Positions 1 through 6,948 of a stretch of 64,000 nucleotides of DNA are shown here, one piece after another (positions within the stretch are counted from its first letter, which is position 1; each line of letters opens with the position of its first letter). The notes below the pieces were generated by a model that saw only the letters and a program-made list of their open reading frames with translations, searched no databases and was not told the DNA's origin. This DNA is from Woeseiaceae bacterium. Lineage in GTDB: Bacteria > Pseudomonadota > Gammaproteobacteria > Steroidobacterales > Woeseiaceae. The stretch lies in contig JANQLK010000022.1 of assembly GCA_028280615.1 (NCBI GenBank), positions 1-64,000 on the forward strand. Reading direction: 5' to 3'. Position numbers and translations under genes: made by a program.

Positions 1-534
1 CGCCAGGTCGGCCGGCGGCGTGCCGCCGTTGGCATCGATCGACAAAAGGAATCGCGCGGTGCTGACGTGCGTCACGTTCAGGCGTGGATTCTCCTCGGAG
101 GTCAGCGTTTCGTCGTCGCCCGCGGCCGCGATGAGGTCGGCGACGGTGCCGGCAATGGCGATGAGCTCCACGTTCTCCTGGTCGCCGACACCGCGCGCAT
201 AGATCTCGACGAGGGCGTCGGGATCGAACTCACCTTCGATCAGCGTGATCCCGATCTCGTAGGTGCCGACGCCGTCGGCAGTCGTCGTAAACTCCTCGTC
301 GCCGATGCGGACCGTGATCTCAGCATCGGCTATCGGCTCGTCGGTGACCACGCCGCTGATGGTCAGGTCCGGCTCCTCGGCCGCGGGAGGTGGTGGTGGA
401 GGTGGAGGTGGATTGTTTGCGGCATTGCCGCCGCCACCTCCACCGCAGCCGGCGAGCATCAGCATGGCCAGCAGAGTTGCAATGAAAAAAGACGGCGCTG
501 CGCCGTTTTCCTGAATACTTCTGACAATCCGCAT
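1..534 (-). CDS. Surface lipoprotein with Gly/Pro-rich linker, 3' part outside window
   Basis: The frame starts at ATG 534 and runs off the left edge; 178 residues are visible. AGGGG lies just upstream as a ribosome site. A hydrophobic signal ends in lipobox LAGC with the modified Cys at residue 30, so the product is probably an outer-membrane or surface lipoprotein. Directly after the Cys come six Gly, then AANN, then eight Pro, a low-complexity tether encoded by an imperfect triplet repeat. A beta-rich stretch follows (SGVVTDEPIADAEITV) that resembles carboxypeptidase-regulatory-like folds. This is inference from pattern; the function is not recognised. An AT-poor perfect palindrome spans codons 10-13. 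Confidence 0.8.
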   Translation of the reverse strand, partial: MRIVRSIQENGAAPSFFIATLLAMLMLAGCGGGGGGNAANNPPPPPPPPPAAEEPDLTISGVVTDEPIADAEITVRIGDEEFTTTADGVGTYEIGITLIEGEFDPDALVEIYARGVGDQENVELIAIAGTVADLIAAAGDDETLTSEENPRLNVTHVSTARFLLSIDANGGTPPADLA

Positions 535-599
535 CGGATTTTTCCCCTTATACTGTTTTTGCCAAACCGCGATCTTGTTCGTGGCTTTTGCCCTGGCAG

Positions 600-644
600 G
601 GCGTCGCGTTCGTCAATCCGGGTCCTGCAGGACCGGATTTTTTT
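600..644 (+). terminator. Plus-strand Rho-independent terminator without an upstream plus-strand gene
   Basis: Stem GGTCC/GGACC with loop TGCA, extended by ATCC/GGAT around a one-base bulge, is followed by seven T (638-644). A second small hairpin (GCCCT/AGGGC) precedes it by about 20 bases. The only neighbouring gene on the left is on the minus strand, so this would end an antisense or small RNA. The structure is seen; the RNA is inferred. Confidence 0.45.
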
Positions 645-941
645 AAGGCACACCGCACATTGCGATCGTTGGCTATCAGTCAGACCACCGTCGGCACATG
701 CGTCGGTTCAGGTTAATACACGGAATCGTCGTTCGCAAAGCGGCCGACCTCTATTGACAAAGGCTCCAGGCTGCGCTCTCCGCATGAGCAGGGCTCTGCG
801 CACAGAGTTGCTGTGCGATTCGTTGTAGCACTTCGGAAAAACCGAAATCTTGATTCGATCAGCCTGACGCCGGAATGGGCGACGCGGGGGTGGTGGCACA
901 GCCGGAAAGCGGCTCGCCCGACACCGGGCCGGCCGCTTCTG

Positions 942-1023
942 GCCCGCATCCGTCACCGCTTCGCGGGATGAGCGGACATAAGACAAGCGAGAGCCCGTGT
1001 AATCGGTGACGGATGCGGGCTAG
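942..1023. repeat. REP-like element, inverted pair (copy A)
   Basis: GCCCGCATCCGTCACCG at 942-958 is perfectly complementary to CGGTGACGGATGCGGGC at 1004-1020, separated by 45 bases. The right arm and flank (995-1023, 29 bases) recur exactly, reverse-complemented, at 49949-49977. Related cores appear near 4285 and 22650. Paired, dispersed, intergenic palindromes of this kind are typical REP/BIME elements; no REP-associated transposase lies in the window. Confidence 0.6.
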
Positions 1024-1063
1024 TACTTCGGGTGCGCGTCCCGGACGCCGGGACGCTCCGCTT

Positions 1064-2509
1064 CTATCGGCTCGCCTGGAACACCTCGGCTTCGAGCGCC
1101 CTCGCGAGATCGTCCATCGTCGCGACGCGCGGGCTGTGAGCCGAGGCGATGCGCGAGACCTCGATGTCCTGCCGGGCCAGGGCCTCGGCGAAGGTCTGGG
1201 TCGACGTGACGGCCGGCGGCGCCGGACCGACCCGCGGCATGCTGAAGTGGTCGGCTTCGAAGATGAGTTCCTCGTCGGGCAGGTAGGCCACGAGCAGGTG
1301 CTCGGTGTGCGCGGTCGGGCCGATGTCGAGGATCTCCACGCGGCGGCCGCCGTCCTCGAGTACCATGCGCTTGTCCACGGCTTTCACTTTGAGGCGCTCG
1401 CCATCCTCCGCGGCGCGGCGGGCGATGCGCTCGTGCGCTTTCGCCGCGATGACGGTCGCACCCTCGGCCTCGTAGGCCGACACGCCGAGCACGTGGTCGG
1501 AGTGGTGATGCGTCAGCATGCCGTAGCGAATCGGCTTGTCGCCGACGACTTCGCGCAACAGCTCGATACGGTCCGGAATGCCGCCGGTGCCGCCCGCCGC
1601 GAAGACGTACTCGCCCATGTCGACGAACATGGCGTAGGTGCCGCTGCCGCCGATCAGCCAGACGCCTTCGGCGAGCTCCTTACGCGCGAGCGGGTCCGGC
1701 TCGACGGGCGGAATCGACGCCAGCCGTTCGTCGACCTTCGTGTACCTGTCGATCGGCTGATTGACCGTGACGGAGGTGATTTTGCGTTCGACGTTGACGT
1801 CGCCGTTGAGGTATAGCGTAAACGTCTTGTTGAACGGCAGGCCGTCCGTCTTCTCGTAGTCGTCGAAGCGATACTCGACAAGGCCGAAGTTGGGAAACAT
1901 GCGCTCGCTGCGCCGCAGCACGTGGCTCTTCGTGTCGAAGTACATATTGATGGCCGGGCCTACGGTCATCGAGAAACCGACGACATGGAAGCTCTCGCCG
2001 TCCACTTCGACTTCCCCGAGGTAGTGCGCGTTCGCCTCGCGCTCCTTGAGCGTGCGAACCAAGAGCGGCGGCGTGACACGGACGAAGGGCCCGGACGTCG
2101 TTGCGAAGTCCGGCTCGGCGATCTTCGCGACCGTGCCCGCGCGATAGTTCAGCCGGTAGCTTTCGGCGCCGTTGACGATGGTCGCGCTGTTGTTCTCGAA
2201 TCCGCCGCCCGAGCCGGCGGACTGGGTGACGAAGATCGAGTTCTCGAGATCGATGGCGCTGTAGCCCTTGTTCTCGGTCGTGTCCCACGGAGGTTCCGTG
2301 CCGCGGCTCTGGTCGACCGAGTGATTCACGGTCTCGTTCGCGATGACCAGGGTGTCGAGTTGCTCGAGCAGCGCCTCGCCGCCGTGCGCCTCGACCGCGA
2401 GATCGATGATCTTTTTGGCCTTCGCCGAATTTTTCTCGGTGAAGTTCCCGGCGTTCGCAGCGCTTAAGGCCAGCATTCCGGCAATGGCCAGACTCATGAT
2501 CGTTTTCAT
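1064..2509 (-). CDS. Secreted MBL-fold metallo-hydrolase
   Basis: 481 residues. A Sec signal peptide (MKTIMSLAIAGMLALSAANA) is followed by about 240 residues of beta-rich domain resembling periplasmic lipid- or lipoprotein-handling folds, then a metallo-beta-lactamase domain in the last 200 residues. The zinc motif THHHSDH is at about residue 330, with later GPTAHTEHLLV and an acidic FEADHF motif matching the other metal ligands. GGAGGGGAG upstream of ATG 2509 is a strong ribosome site. The substrate is not deducible: the family includes hydrolases of lactams, thioesters, sulfatases and quorum signals. Monocistronic; downstream are REP-like repeats. Confidence 0.85.
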   Translation of the reverse strand: MKTIMSLAIAGMLALSAANAGNFTEKNSAKAKKIIDLAVEAHGGEALLEQLDTLVIANETVNHSVDQSRGTEPPWDTTENKGYSAIDLENSIFVTQSAGSGGGFENNSATIVNGAESYRLNYRAGTVAKIAEPDFATTSGPFVRVTPPLLVRTLKEREANAHYLGEVEVDGESFHVVGFSMTVGPAINMYFDTKSHVLRRSERMFPNFGLVEYRFDDYEKTDGLPFNKTFTLYLNGDVNVERKITSVTVNQPIDRYTKVDERLASIPPVEPDPLARKELAEGVWLIGGSGTYAMFVDMGEYVFAAGGTGGIPDRIELLREVVGDKPIRYGMLTHHHSDHVLGVSAYEAEGATVIAAKAHERIARRAAEDGERLKVKAVDKRMVLEDGGRRVEILDIGPTAHTEHLLVAYLPDEELIFEADHFSMPRVGPAPPAVTSTQTFAEALARQDIEVSRIASAHSPRVATMDDLARALEAEVFQASR

Positions 2510-2719
2510 CGGCTTCTCCCCTCCATAGCCTTTGACGAACCGGGCAATCCCGGCCGCGATGAGCGCTTAGGCACCCGATCGGCGACGAAGTGCCGCGCCC
2601 TGCGGCGAAGCGTTTCCGAGGGACGACGAAGCGATTCGCGGCGCGGCTTCGACGTTGTTTGCTATCCGGCACCGCATGCCGCGAACTGTGCGCTGCCGCC
2701 GGTCTCGGATGAGCCGCGT

Positions 2720-2728
2720 TGATAGAAT
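2720..2728 (+). promoter_or_regulatory. Extended -10 promoter for the M48 protease gene, near-leaderless
   Basis: TGATAGAAT fits an extended -10 (TGnTAnAAT). A start site seven bases downstream would fall at about 2735, three bases before ATG 2738. No Shine-Dalgarno sequence is present, consistent with leaderless translation. No -35 match is seen. Confidence 0.4.
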
Positions 2729-2737
2729 CTCCCCGTC

Positions 2738-3571
2738 ATGGCGGAGTACGTTCACAGGGTCAGCGACGGCGAGCACGCGAGGATCGCGCGCTTCGTGCGC
2801 TGGTTTGCGGCCGGCACGGTGCTGTTCGTCCTGACGATCATCGGGCTGTTCGTGACCGCCGACAGCTGGCTCAGGCTGATCAGCATCGAGGCCGAACGGC
2901 GCTTCATCGAGCCGTACATCGACCTGGCGTTGGAACACGACCTGATCGACGGCGATCCCGAGCTACAGGCCTACGTTGCAGCGCTCGCCGACGAGATCAA
3001 CGCCGAGCTCGAAAACGACTGGAATGAGGGCTTCGAGCTGCGCGTGTATGTCATCGAGAGCGATCTCGTCAACGCCTTCGCTACGCTCGGCGGCTATGTC
3101 TTCGTATTCGACGGCCTGATCGAAGCCGTGGAGGACGAGAACGGTCTCGCCATGGTGATTGGCCACGAGTTGGCTCACATCCACCACCGCGATCCGCTGC
3201 TCGGTACGGGCCGCGGCATGCTGATCCAGCTCGCGATCGCCTCGCTATCCGGAAACAACATGGACCCGACCTCGCTGCACATGGGCAGCGAGATCATCCT
3301 GACCTCGTATAGTCGCGAACAGGAGCTCGCGGCAGACGAGCTGTCGCTCGAGCTCATGCAGAAACGCTACGGGCACGTCGGCGGGGCGACGCGCCTGTTT
3401 GAACTCATCGACGAGGACAGCGAGGACTTCGAATTCGCCGAATTCCTCTCTACGCATCCGGACCCGGACGCGCGCATAGAACGAATCGAGGCGCTGTCAG
3501 CCGAGAACGGCTGGCCCGCGCGGGATACGCAGCCGTATCCTGAGCACGTAGACGCCGCGTTGGACGACTAG
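2738..3571 (+). CDS. Membrane-anchored M48 family zinc metalloprotease
   Basis: 277 residues. One transmembrane segment lies at about residues 22-44 (AAGTVLFVLTIIGLFV). The zinc-protease motif HELAH begins at residue 143, and the third ligand is the Glu of QELAADE about 50 residues later, the canonical M48 (Ste24/HtpX/BepA) arrangement. C-terminal STHPDPDARIERI is the conserved M48 tail motif. It lacks the TPR domain of BepA and the multiple membrane spans of HtpX, so it resembles the short YcaL/LoiP type but is membrane anchored, not an evident lipoprotein. The likely role is envelope protein quality control. Start chosen at ATG 2738, just after an extended -10. Confidence 0.88.
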   Translation: MAEYVHRVSDGEHARIARFVRWFAAGTVLFVLTIIGLFVTADSWLRLISIEAERRFIEPYIDLALEHDLIDGDPELQAYVAALADEINAELENDWNEGFELRVYVIESDLVNAFATLGGYVFVFDGLIEAVEDENGLAMVIGHELAHIHHRDPLLGTGRGMLIQLAIASLSGNNMDPTSLHMGSEIILTSYSREQELAADELSLELMQKRYGHVGGATRLFELIDEDSEDFEFAEFLSTHPDPDARIERIEALSAENGWPARDTQPYPEHVDAALDD

Positions 3572-3578
3572 CAGGCTG

Positions 3579-3603
3579 TTAAAAAACGCAGCCTTCGACT
3601 GCC
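3579..3603 (-). terminator. Rho-independent terminator of the TM2 operon
   Basis: Read on the minus strand, GCAG, a short loop, CTGC, then G and six T follow directly after the TAA of the downstream TM2 gene. The stem is short, so efficiency is uncertain. It also separates the convergent M48 gene. Confidence 0.5.
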
Positions 3604-3605
3604 TG

Positions 3606-3857
3606 TTAGTTGCTGGCCTTGATCGGCAGACCGCTCTTGTCGGTGAACGAACCGACGACGATCAGGATGAAGTCGACCAGCGCCCAGATGCCGAGACCGC
3701 CGAGGGTCAACAGCTGCAGGATGCCGGTGCCTATCTTGCCGACGTAAAAACGGTGCACACCCAGCACACCGAAAAAGAAACACAGCAACAGTGCTGGTAC
3801 GAATCCCTTGTCACTTACACCTGCTTCACTCATCTCGCTTGTACCCGCTTCAATCAT
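3606..3857 (-). CDS. TM2 domain membrane protein (second of pair)
   Basis: 83 residues with two transmembrane helices and the TM2 signature: a hydrophobic helix, the turn GVLGVHRFYVGKIGTG, and a second helix ending in a WALVDF motif. TM2 proteins are small two-helix membrane proteins of unclear role. Start set at ATG 3857 because GGGAG lies 7 bases upstream and the ATG overlaps the TGA of the preceding TM2 gene (ATGA), implying translational coupling; an upstream in-frame start lacks a ribosome site. Confidence 0.85.
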   Translation of the reverse strand: MIEAGTSEMSEAGVSDKGFVPALLLCFFFGVLGVHRFYVGKIGTGILQLLTLGGLGIWALVDFILIVVGSFTDKSGLPIKASN

Positions 3858-4168
3858 CGTGAATCTCCCTTGTTTAGCTTCTGGCCCGGATAGCACACCA
3901 GGCGTCCCTTCCCGTCTCTGAACGATCCCGTCAGCAGCATGATCGTCACTATGAACGTGTGAATTGCATCGATCGCCGCGGTCGCAAACGCCAGCAGAGG
4001 CTCGCCGACCGCAAACAGCACCAACGTTGCGATAGCCAGCCCCAGGTCGATCGTCGCCTCGATCCAGCGGCCGAGATAGAAGTGTTGAATCCCCAGCACG
4101 CCGAACACGGCGGAGAGCACGACGGCGATGCCGTAGCTCTTCTCGGACGGCACTTCTACTGAAGCCAC
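3854..4168 (-). CDS. TM2 domain membrane protein (first of pair)
   Basis: 104 residues. It shows the TM2 pattern (GVLGIQHFYLGRWIEA), a middle hydrophobic stretch, and a final helix ending in GSFRDGKGRLV, parallel to GSFTDKSGLPI of its partner. Start set at GTG 4168 with AAGGGG 9 bases upstream; an in-frame TTG nine bases earlier abuts the ribosome site and is less likely. It is longer than the partner by an extra hydrophobic segment. The two proteins may form a hetero-oligomer; that is inference from coupling. Confidence 0.82.
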   Translation of the reverse strand: MASVEVPSEKSYGIAVVLSAVFGVLGIQHFYLGRWIEATIDLGLAIATLVLFAVGEPLLAFATAAIDAIHTFIVTIMLLTGSFRDGKGRLVCYPGQKLNKGDSR

Positions 4169-4198
4169 TGACTGCAACCCCTTGAAAAGTCAGCCGGA

Positions 4199-4204
4199 AC
4201 TATA
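4199..4204 (-). promoter_or_regulatory. -10 element for the TM2 operon
   Basis: TATAGT on the minus strand, about 30 bases before the GTG start. No clear -35 is seen. Positional support only. Confidence 0.3.
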
Positions 4205-4317
4205 GAGCAGCAGCGAGAAACGAACAAACGACGACGTCACGGAACGGCGGCGCCAAAACGCCGACCGGTTCACATTGCCAGGGCGATCGTACGATCGGCG
4301 ACGGATGCCGGCCAGCT

Positions 4318-4977
4318 TCAGACGCCGGCTTCGGTCGGCAGGACGTGCAGCACGACGGCCAGGAAGTGGCAGACACCGCCGGCCAGCACGAACAGGTGCC
4401 AGATTGCGTGGCTGTACTGCACGTGCTTGCGAACGTAGAACGCGACCCCGACCGTGTACAACACACCGCCCGCGAGCAGCCAGAGGAACGCGCTTAAGCC
4501 CGCCGCCTCGATCATCTGCGGCAGGACGAGCAGCACGAGCCAGCCCATGACCAGGTAGCTCGCAAGGACGAGTTTCGGAAAACGGTCGCGGAAGTAGAGC
4601 TGCGTGATGATGCCGGCCGTCGCGAGCGACCAGATCGCGCCGAACAGCAGCCAGCCCGTGCCGTCTCGCATGGATACGAGCAGGAACGGCGTATACGAGC
4701 CCGCGATCAGGAGGTAGATCGCGCACTGGTCGAGAACCTCGAATACGTGCCGCTTGTCGTGCGAGTGAAACGAGTGATACAGCGTCGACGCCGTGAACAG
4801 GGCGATCAAACTCAGGCCGTAGACGACGCTCGCGGCAATGCGCCAGGGATCGGACGTGCCGAGCGCGAGGTAAAGCATCCACGACAGGCCCGCGATGCTC
4901 AGGATGACGCCGAAGCCGTGGGTCACGACATGGGCGACCTCTTCCGCGAGTGTGTAGCCGTTCCCGAGCTTTTTCAT
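4318..4977 (-). CDS. trhA: Hemolysin III / PAQR family membrane protein
   Basis: 219 residues with seven predicted membrane spans. Family motifs are present: EEVAHVVTHGFG at the N-terminus, STLYHSF plus DQCAIYLLIAGSYTPF in the middle, and HAIWHLFVLAGGVCHFLAV at the end. Together they supply the conserved His and Asp residues thought to bind zinc in PAQR proteins. Bacterial members (TrhA/YqfA) affect membrane fluidity; despite the name most are not toxins. Start set at ATG 4977; an in-frame GTG three codons earlier is possible. The 140 bases downstream contain only a degenerate copy of the REP-like core. Confidence 0.9.
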   Translation of the reverse strand: MKKLGNGYTLAEEVAHVVTHGFGVILSIAGLSWMLYLALGTSDPWRIAASVVYGLSLIALFTASTLYHSFHSHDKRHVFEVLDQCAIYLLIAGSYTPFLLVSMRDGTGWLLFGAIWSLATAGIITQLYFRDRFPKLVLASYLVMGWLVLLVLPQMIEAAGLSAFLWLLAGGVLYTVGVAFYVRKHVQYSHAIWHLFVLAGGVCHFLAVVLHVLPTEAGV

Positions 4978-5119
4978 GTCGTGCACCCCGATCCTTGTCG
5001 TAAGGACACGGTACCTCAGAAGCGGTCCCGAGCGTTTCGGAATTGCGCCAGATTCGCGGTTCGGAGCCGAACGGATGTAACGGCTTGCAACGTCGGCAGT
5101 CTCCCGGCGTCATTGGCGC

Positions 5120-5125
5120 TAGAAT
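5120..5125 (+). promoter_or_regulatory. -10 element for the DUF2177 gene, leaderless geometry
   Basis: TAGAAT ends seven bases before ATG 5132, so the expected start of transcription is the A of the ATG. No separate ribosome site is convincing. Confidence 0.35.
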
Positions 5126-5131
5126 GAGCGG

Positions 5132-5548
5132 ATGACTTACCTTAAAGCCTTCGTTACCGCGACGATTGTCTTCCTGGTTGTCGACATCGCCTGGATCGTC
5201 CTGGTCGTGACGCCCGAATACAAAGCGGCGCTCGGCTCACTGATCCAGGAATCGCCCTCGATCGCGGCCGCCGTCCTGTTCTACGTAGGCTATATTCTGG
5301 GAATCCTGTACTTCGCCGTGCGGCCCGCGCTCGACGCCGGCCGCGCCGGCGTTGCGGCGCTGAACGGCGCGCTCCTCGGCGCGCTCGCCTATGGGACCTA
5401 CACGCTGACCAACTACGCGATCTTCGCGGCGTGGAACCTCACGCTGGTCCTGAGCGACATCGCCTGGGGCGCGTTCCTGACGGCGCTCACGGCAGCCGCG
5501 GCCTACCTGGCCGCGCGGACCGGCTCGCAGCCGCGGGCCCAGGCTTAG
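5132..5548 (+). CDS. DUF2177 family membrane protein
   Basis: 138 residues, four predicted transmembrane helices. The N-terminal MTYLKAFVTATIVFLVVDIAW and the central GALLGALAYGTYTLTNYA followed by DIAWGAFLTAL are hallmarks of DUF2177. Function is unknown in all members. Its stop overlaps by four bases the stop of the convergent efflux outer-membrane gene. Confidence 0.85.
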   Translation: MTYLKAFVTATIVFLVVDIAWIVLVVTPEYKAALGSLIQESPSIAAAVLFYVGYILGILYFAVRPALDAGRAGVAALNGALLGALAYGTYTLTNYAIFAAWNLTLVLSDIAWGAFLTALTAAAAYLAARTGSQPRAQA

Positions 5549-6948
5549 CCCTCCTCCTCGGGGCTCCAGCCGCCGCCGAGTGCGCGATACAGGTCGACGA
5601 TCGACGTCAGGTACAGGCGCAGCGAGCTCGACTCCGCCAGCTCCGCGTTGAATAGCGAGCGCTCGGTGTCGAGCACCTCGAGGTAGCTCGTCACGCCGCC
5701 GTCATAGCGTGCGCGGGACAGCGTCGCCGCGCTGCGCGCGGCCCGCACCTGGAAGTTTCGCGCCTCGAATTCCGCCCGGTAGGTGCGCACGGCAACCAGT
5801 GCGTCCTCGACCTCCCGGAAAGCGCGCTGCACGGTCTGTTCATAGGTCTTGAGCAGCTGCTCGGTTCGCTGCCGTTCGATCTCGACGCGGCCCCGCAACC
5901 GGCCGCTGTTGAACACGGGCTGCAGGATTCCGGCGCCTATCGTCCAGGTATCGGAATCGCTGTCGGCGATGCTGGACAGCTCCTGGCTCTCGAATCCGAG
6001 CGATCCGGTCAGTGACAACGAAGGCCAGCGAGCGGCCTGTGCAACGCCGATGCGAGCCGTTTGCGCCGCCAGCTGCGCCTCCGTCGCCGTCACGTCCGGT
6101 CTGCGCGTGAGCAGCTCGGAGGGCAGCCCGGCCGGGATGGCCGGCGGGAATACCTGCTCCTTGAGCGCGCTGCCGCGCGTAATCGGTCCCGGGTTTCCGC
6201 CGAGCAGCGTGCTCAGGAGGTTCTCGGTCTGGGTGACGGCGCGCTCGGCCGCCGCCACCGCGGCCTGGGCGATCGCAAGCTGAATCTCGGCCTGGTTCAC
6301 GTCGATCAGCGCGACGGTACCTTCGTCGAAGCGCGCCTGGATGATGTCGAGGCTCTCGCTCCGGACCGCCTCGGTGCGCCGGGAGATTTCGTACTGCGCG
6401 TCGAGGTCGCGCAGCGTCAGGTAGGTCGAGGCGACGTTGGCCACGAGGCTGATCGTCACCGCGCGGCGGTTCTCTTCCCGCGCGAGCAGCTCGCCGCGAG
6501 CCGCCTCGGTCGCGCGCCTGAGCCGGCCGAACAGATCGACTTCGAAGAGTACGTCGGCGCTCAGGCTGTAGCTTTCGATCTCGCCCGGATTCAGGCCCGG
6601 AATGTTGCCCGGAAACACGTTGCCGCTCGGGCTGTTGCGGCCGGCGCTGCCGTTTACGTCCACGGTCGGAAACTGGTTCGCACGCGTAACGGTCAGCGCG
6701 GCGCGGAATTCCTCGATGCGCGACGCCGCGATCGCGAGGTCCTGGTTTTCCTCGAGCGCCGTCCGGATCAGCGCCTTGAGTTCAGGGTCCTCGAAGAGCT
6801 CCCACCAGGGCGTATTGGCGAGATTCTCGCCTTCATCGACGGGCTGTATCCAGCGCTCGGGCGCCCCGACGTCCGGCCGCTCGTAGTCGGGGCCCAGCGC
6901 GCATCCGCCGAGCATGAGGAACAGGAGCGCCGCGTGGCGGCGACTCAC
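5545..6948 (-). CDS. RND efflux outer-membrane channel lipoprotein (NodT family)
   Basis: 467 residues. GTG 6948 is the start: it overlaps the TGA of the RND pump gene (GTGA), and the next residues give a signal with lipobox LGGC (Cys16). CALGPDYERPDV is the classic NodT/OprM N-terminus. Two outer-membrane-efflux repeats follow, with typical GGNPGPI and TRRPDVTATEAQLAAQTARIG segments. It forms the TolC-like trimeric exit duct of the tripartite pump encoded with the two upstream genes. Last gene of the operon. Confidence 0.93.
   Translation of the reverse strand: MSRRHAALLFLMLGGCALGPDYERPDVGAPERWIQPVDEGENLANTPWWELFEDPELKALIRTALEENQDLAIAASRIEEFRAALTVTRANQFPTVDVNGSAGRNSPSGNVFPGNIPGLNPGEIESYSLSADVLFEVDLFGRLRRATEAARGELLAREENRRAVTISLVANVASTYLTLRDLDAQYEISRRTEAVRSESLDIIQARFDEGTVALIDVNQAEIQLAIAQAAVAAAERAVTQTENLLSTLLGGNPGPITRGSALKEQVFPPAIPAGLPSELLTRRPDVTATEAQLAAQTARIGVAQAARWPSLSLTGSLGFESQELSSIADSDSDTWTIGAGILQPVFNSGRLRGRVEIERQRTEQLLKTYEQTVQRAFREVEDALVAVRTYRAEFEARNFQVRAARSAATLSRARYDGGVTSYLEVLDTERSLFNAELAESSSLRLYLTSIVDLYRALGGGWSPEEEG

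Larger units (their letters stand above)
535..1063. other. 529-base non-coding region with terminator-like hairpin and REP-like inverted repeats
   Basis: No convincing gene is seen here; the frames that cross it have shadow-like Arg-rich composition. It contains a plus-strand hairpin plus T-run at about 616-644 and a 17-base perfect inverted repeat (942-958 against 1004-1020). One arm extends into a 29-base sequence repeated exactly, in reverse, near 49.95 kb. A TTGACA lies at 754-759 but has no -10 partner at usable distance. Confidence 0.6.

Noticed and set aside
485..512. Palindrome AACGGCGCAGCGCCGTT followed by T run (plus strand)
   Set aside because: It lies inside the N-terminal codons of the lipoprotein; a terminator there has no gene to end on the plus strand. 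Kept only as a curiosity.
754..759. TTGACA as a -35 box
   Set aside because: No -10-like sequence 16-18 bases downstream and no gene follows on that strand.
67..828. Plus-strand open frame of 253 codons at the left edge
   Set aside because: The minus strand encodes a lipoprotein with lipobox and ribosome site in 1-534; the plus frame has no motifs.
3572..3590. GCAGGCTGTTAAAAAACGC as a mobile-element end
   Set aside because: It resembles a motif often seen near element ends, but it is better explained here as the minus-strand terminator of the TM2 genes and has no partner copy.
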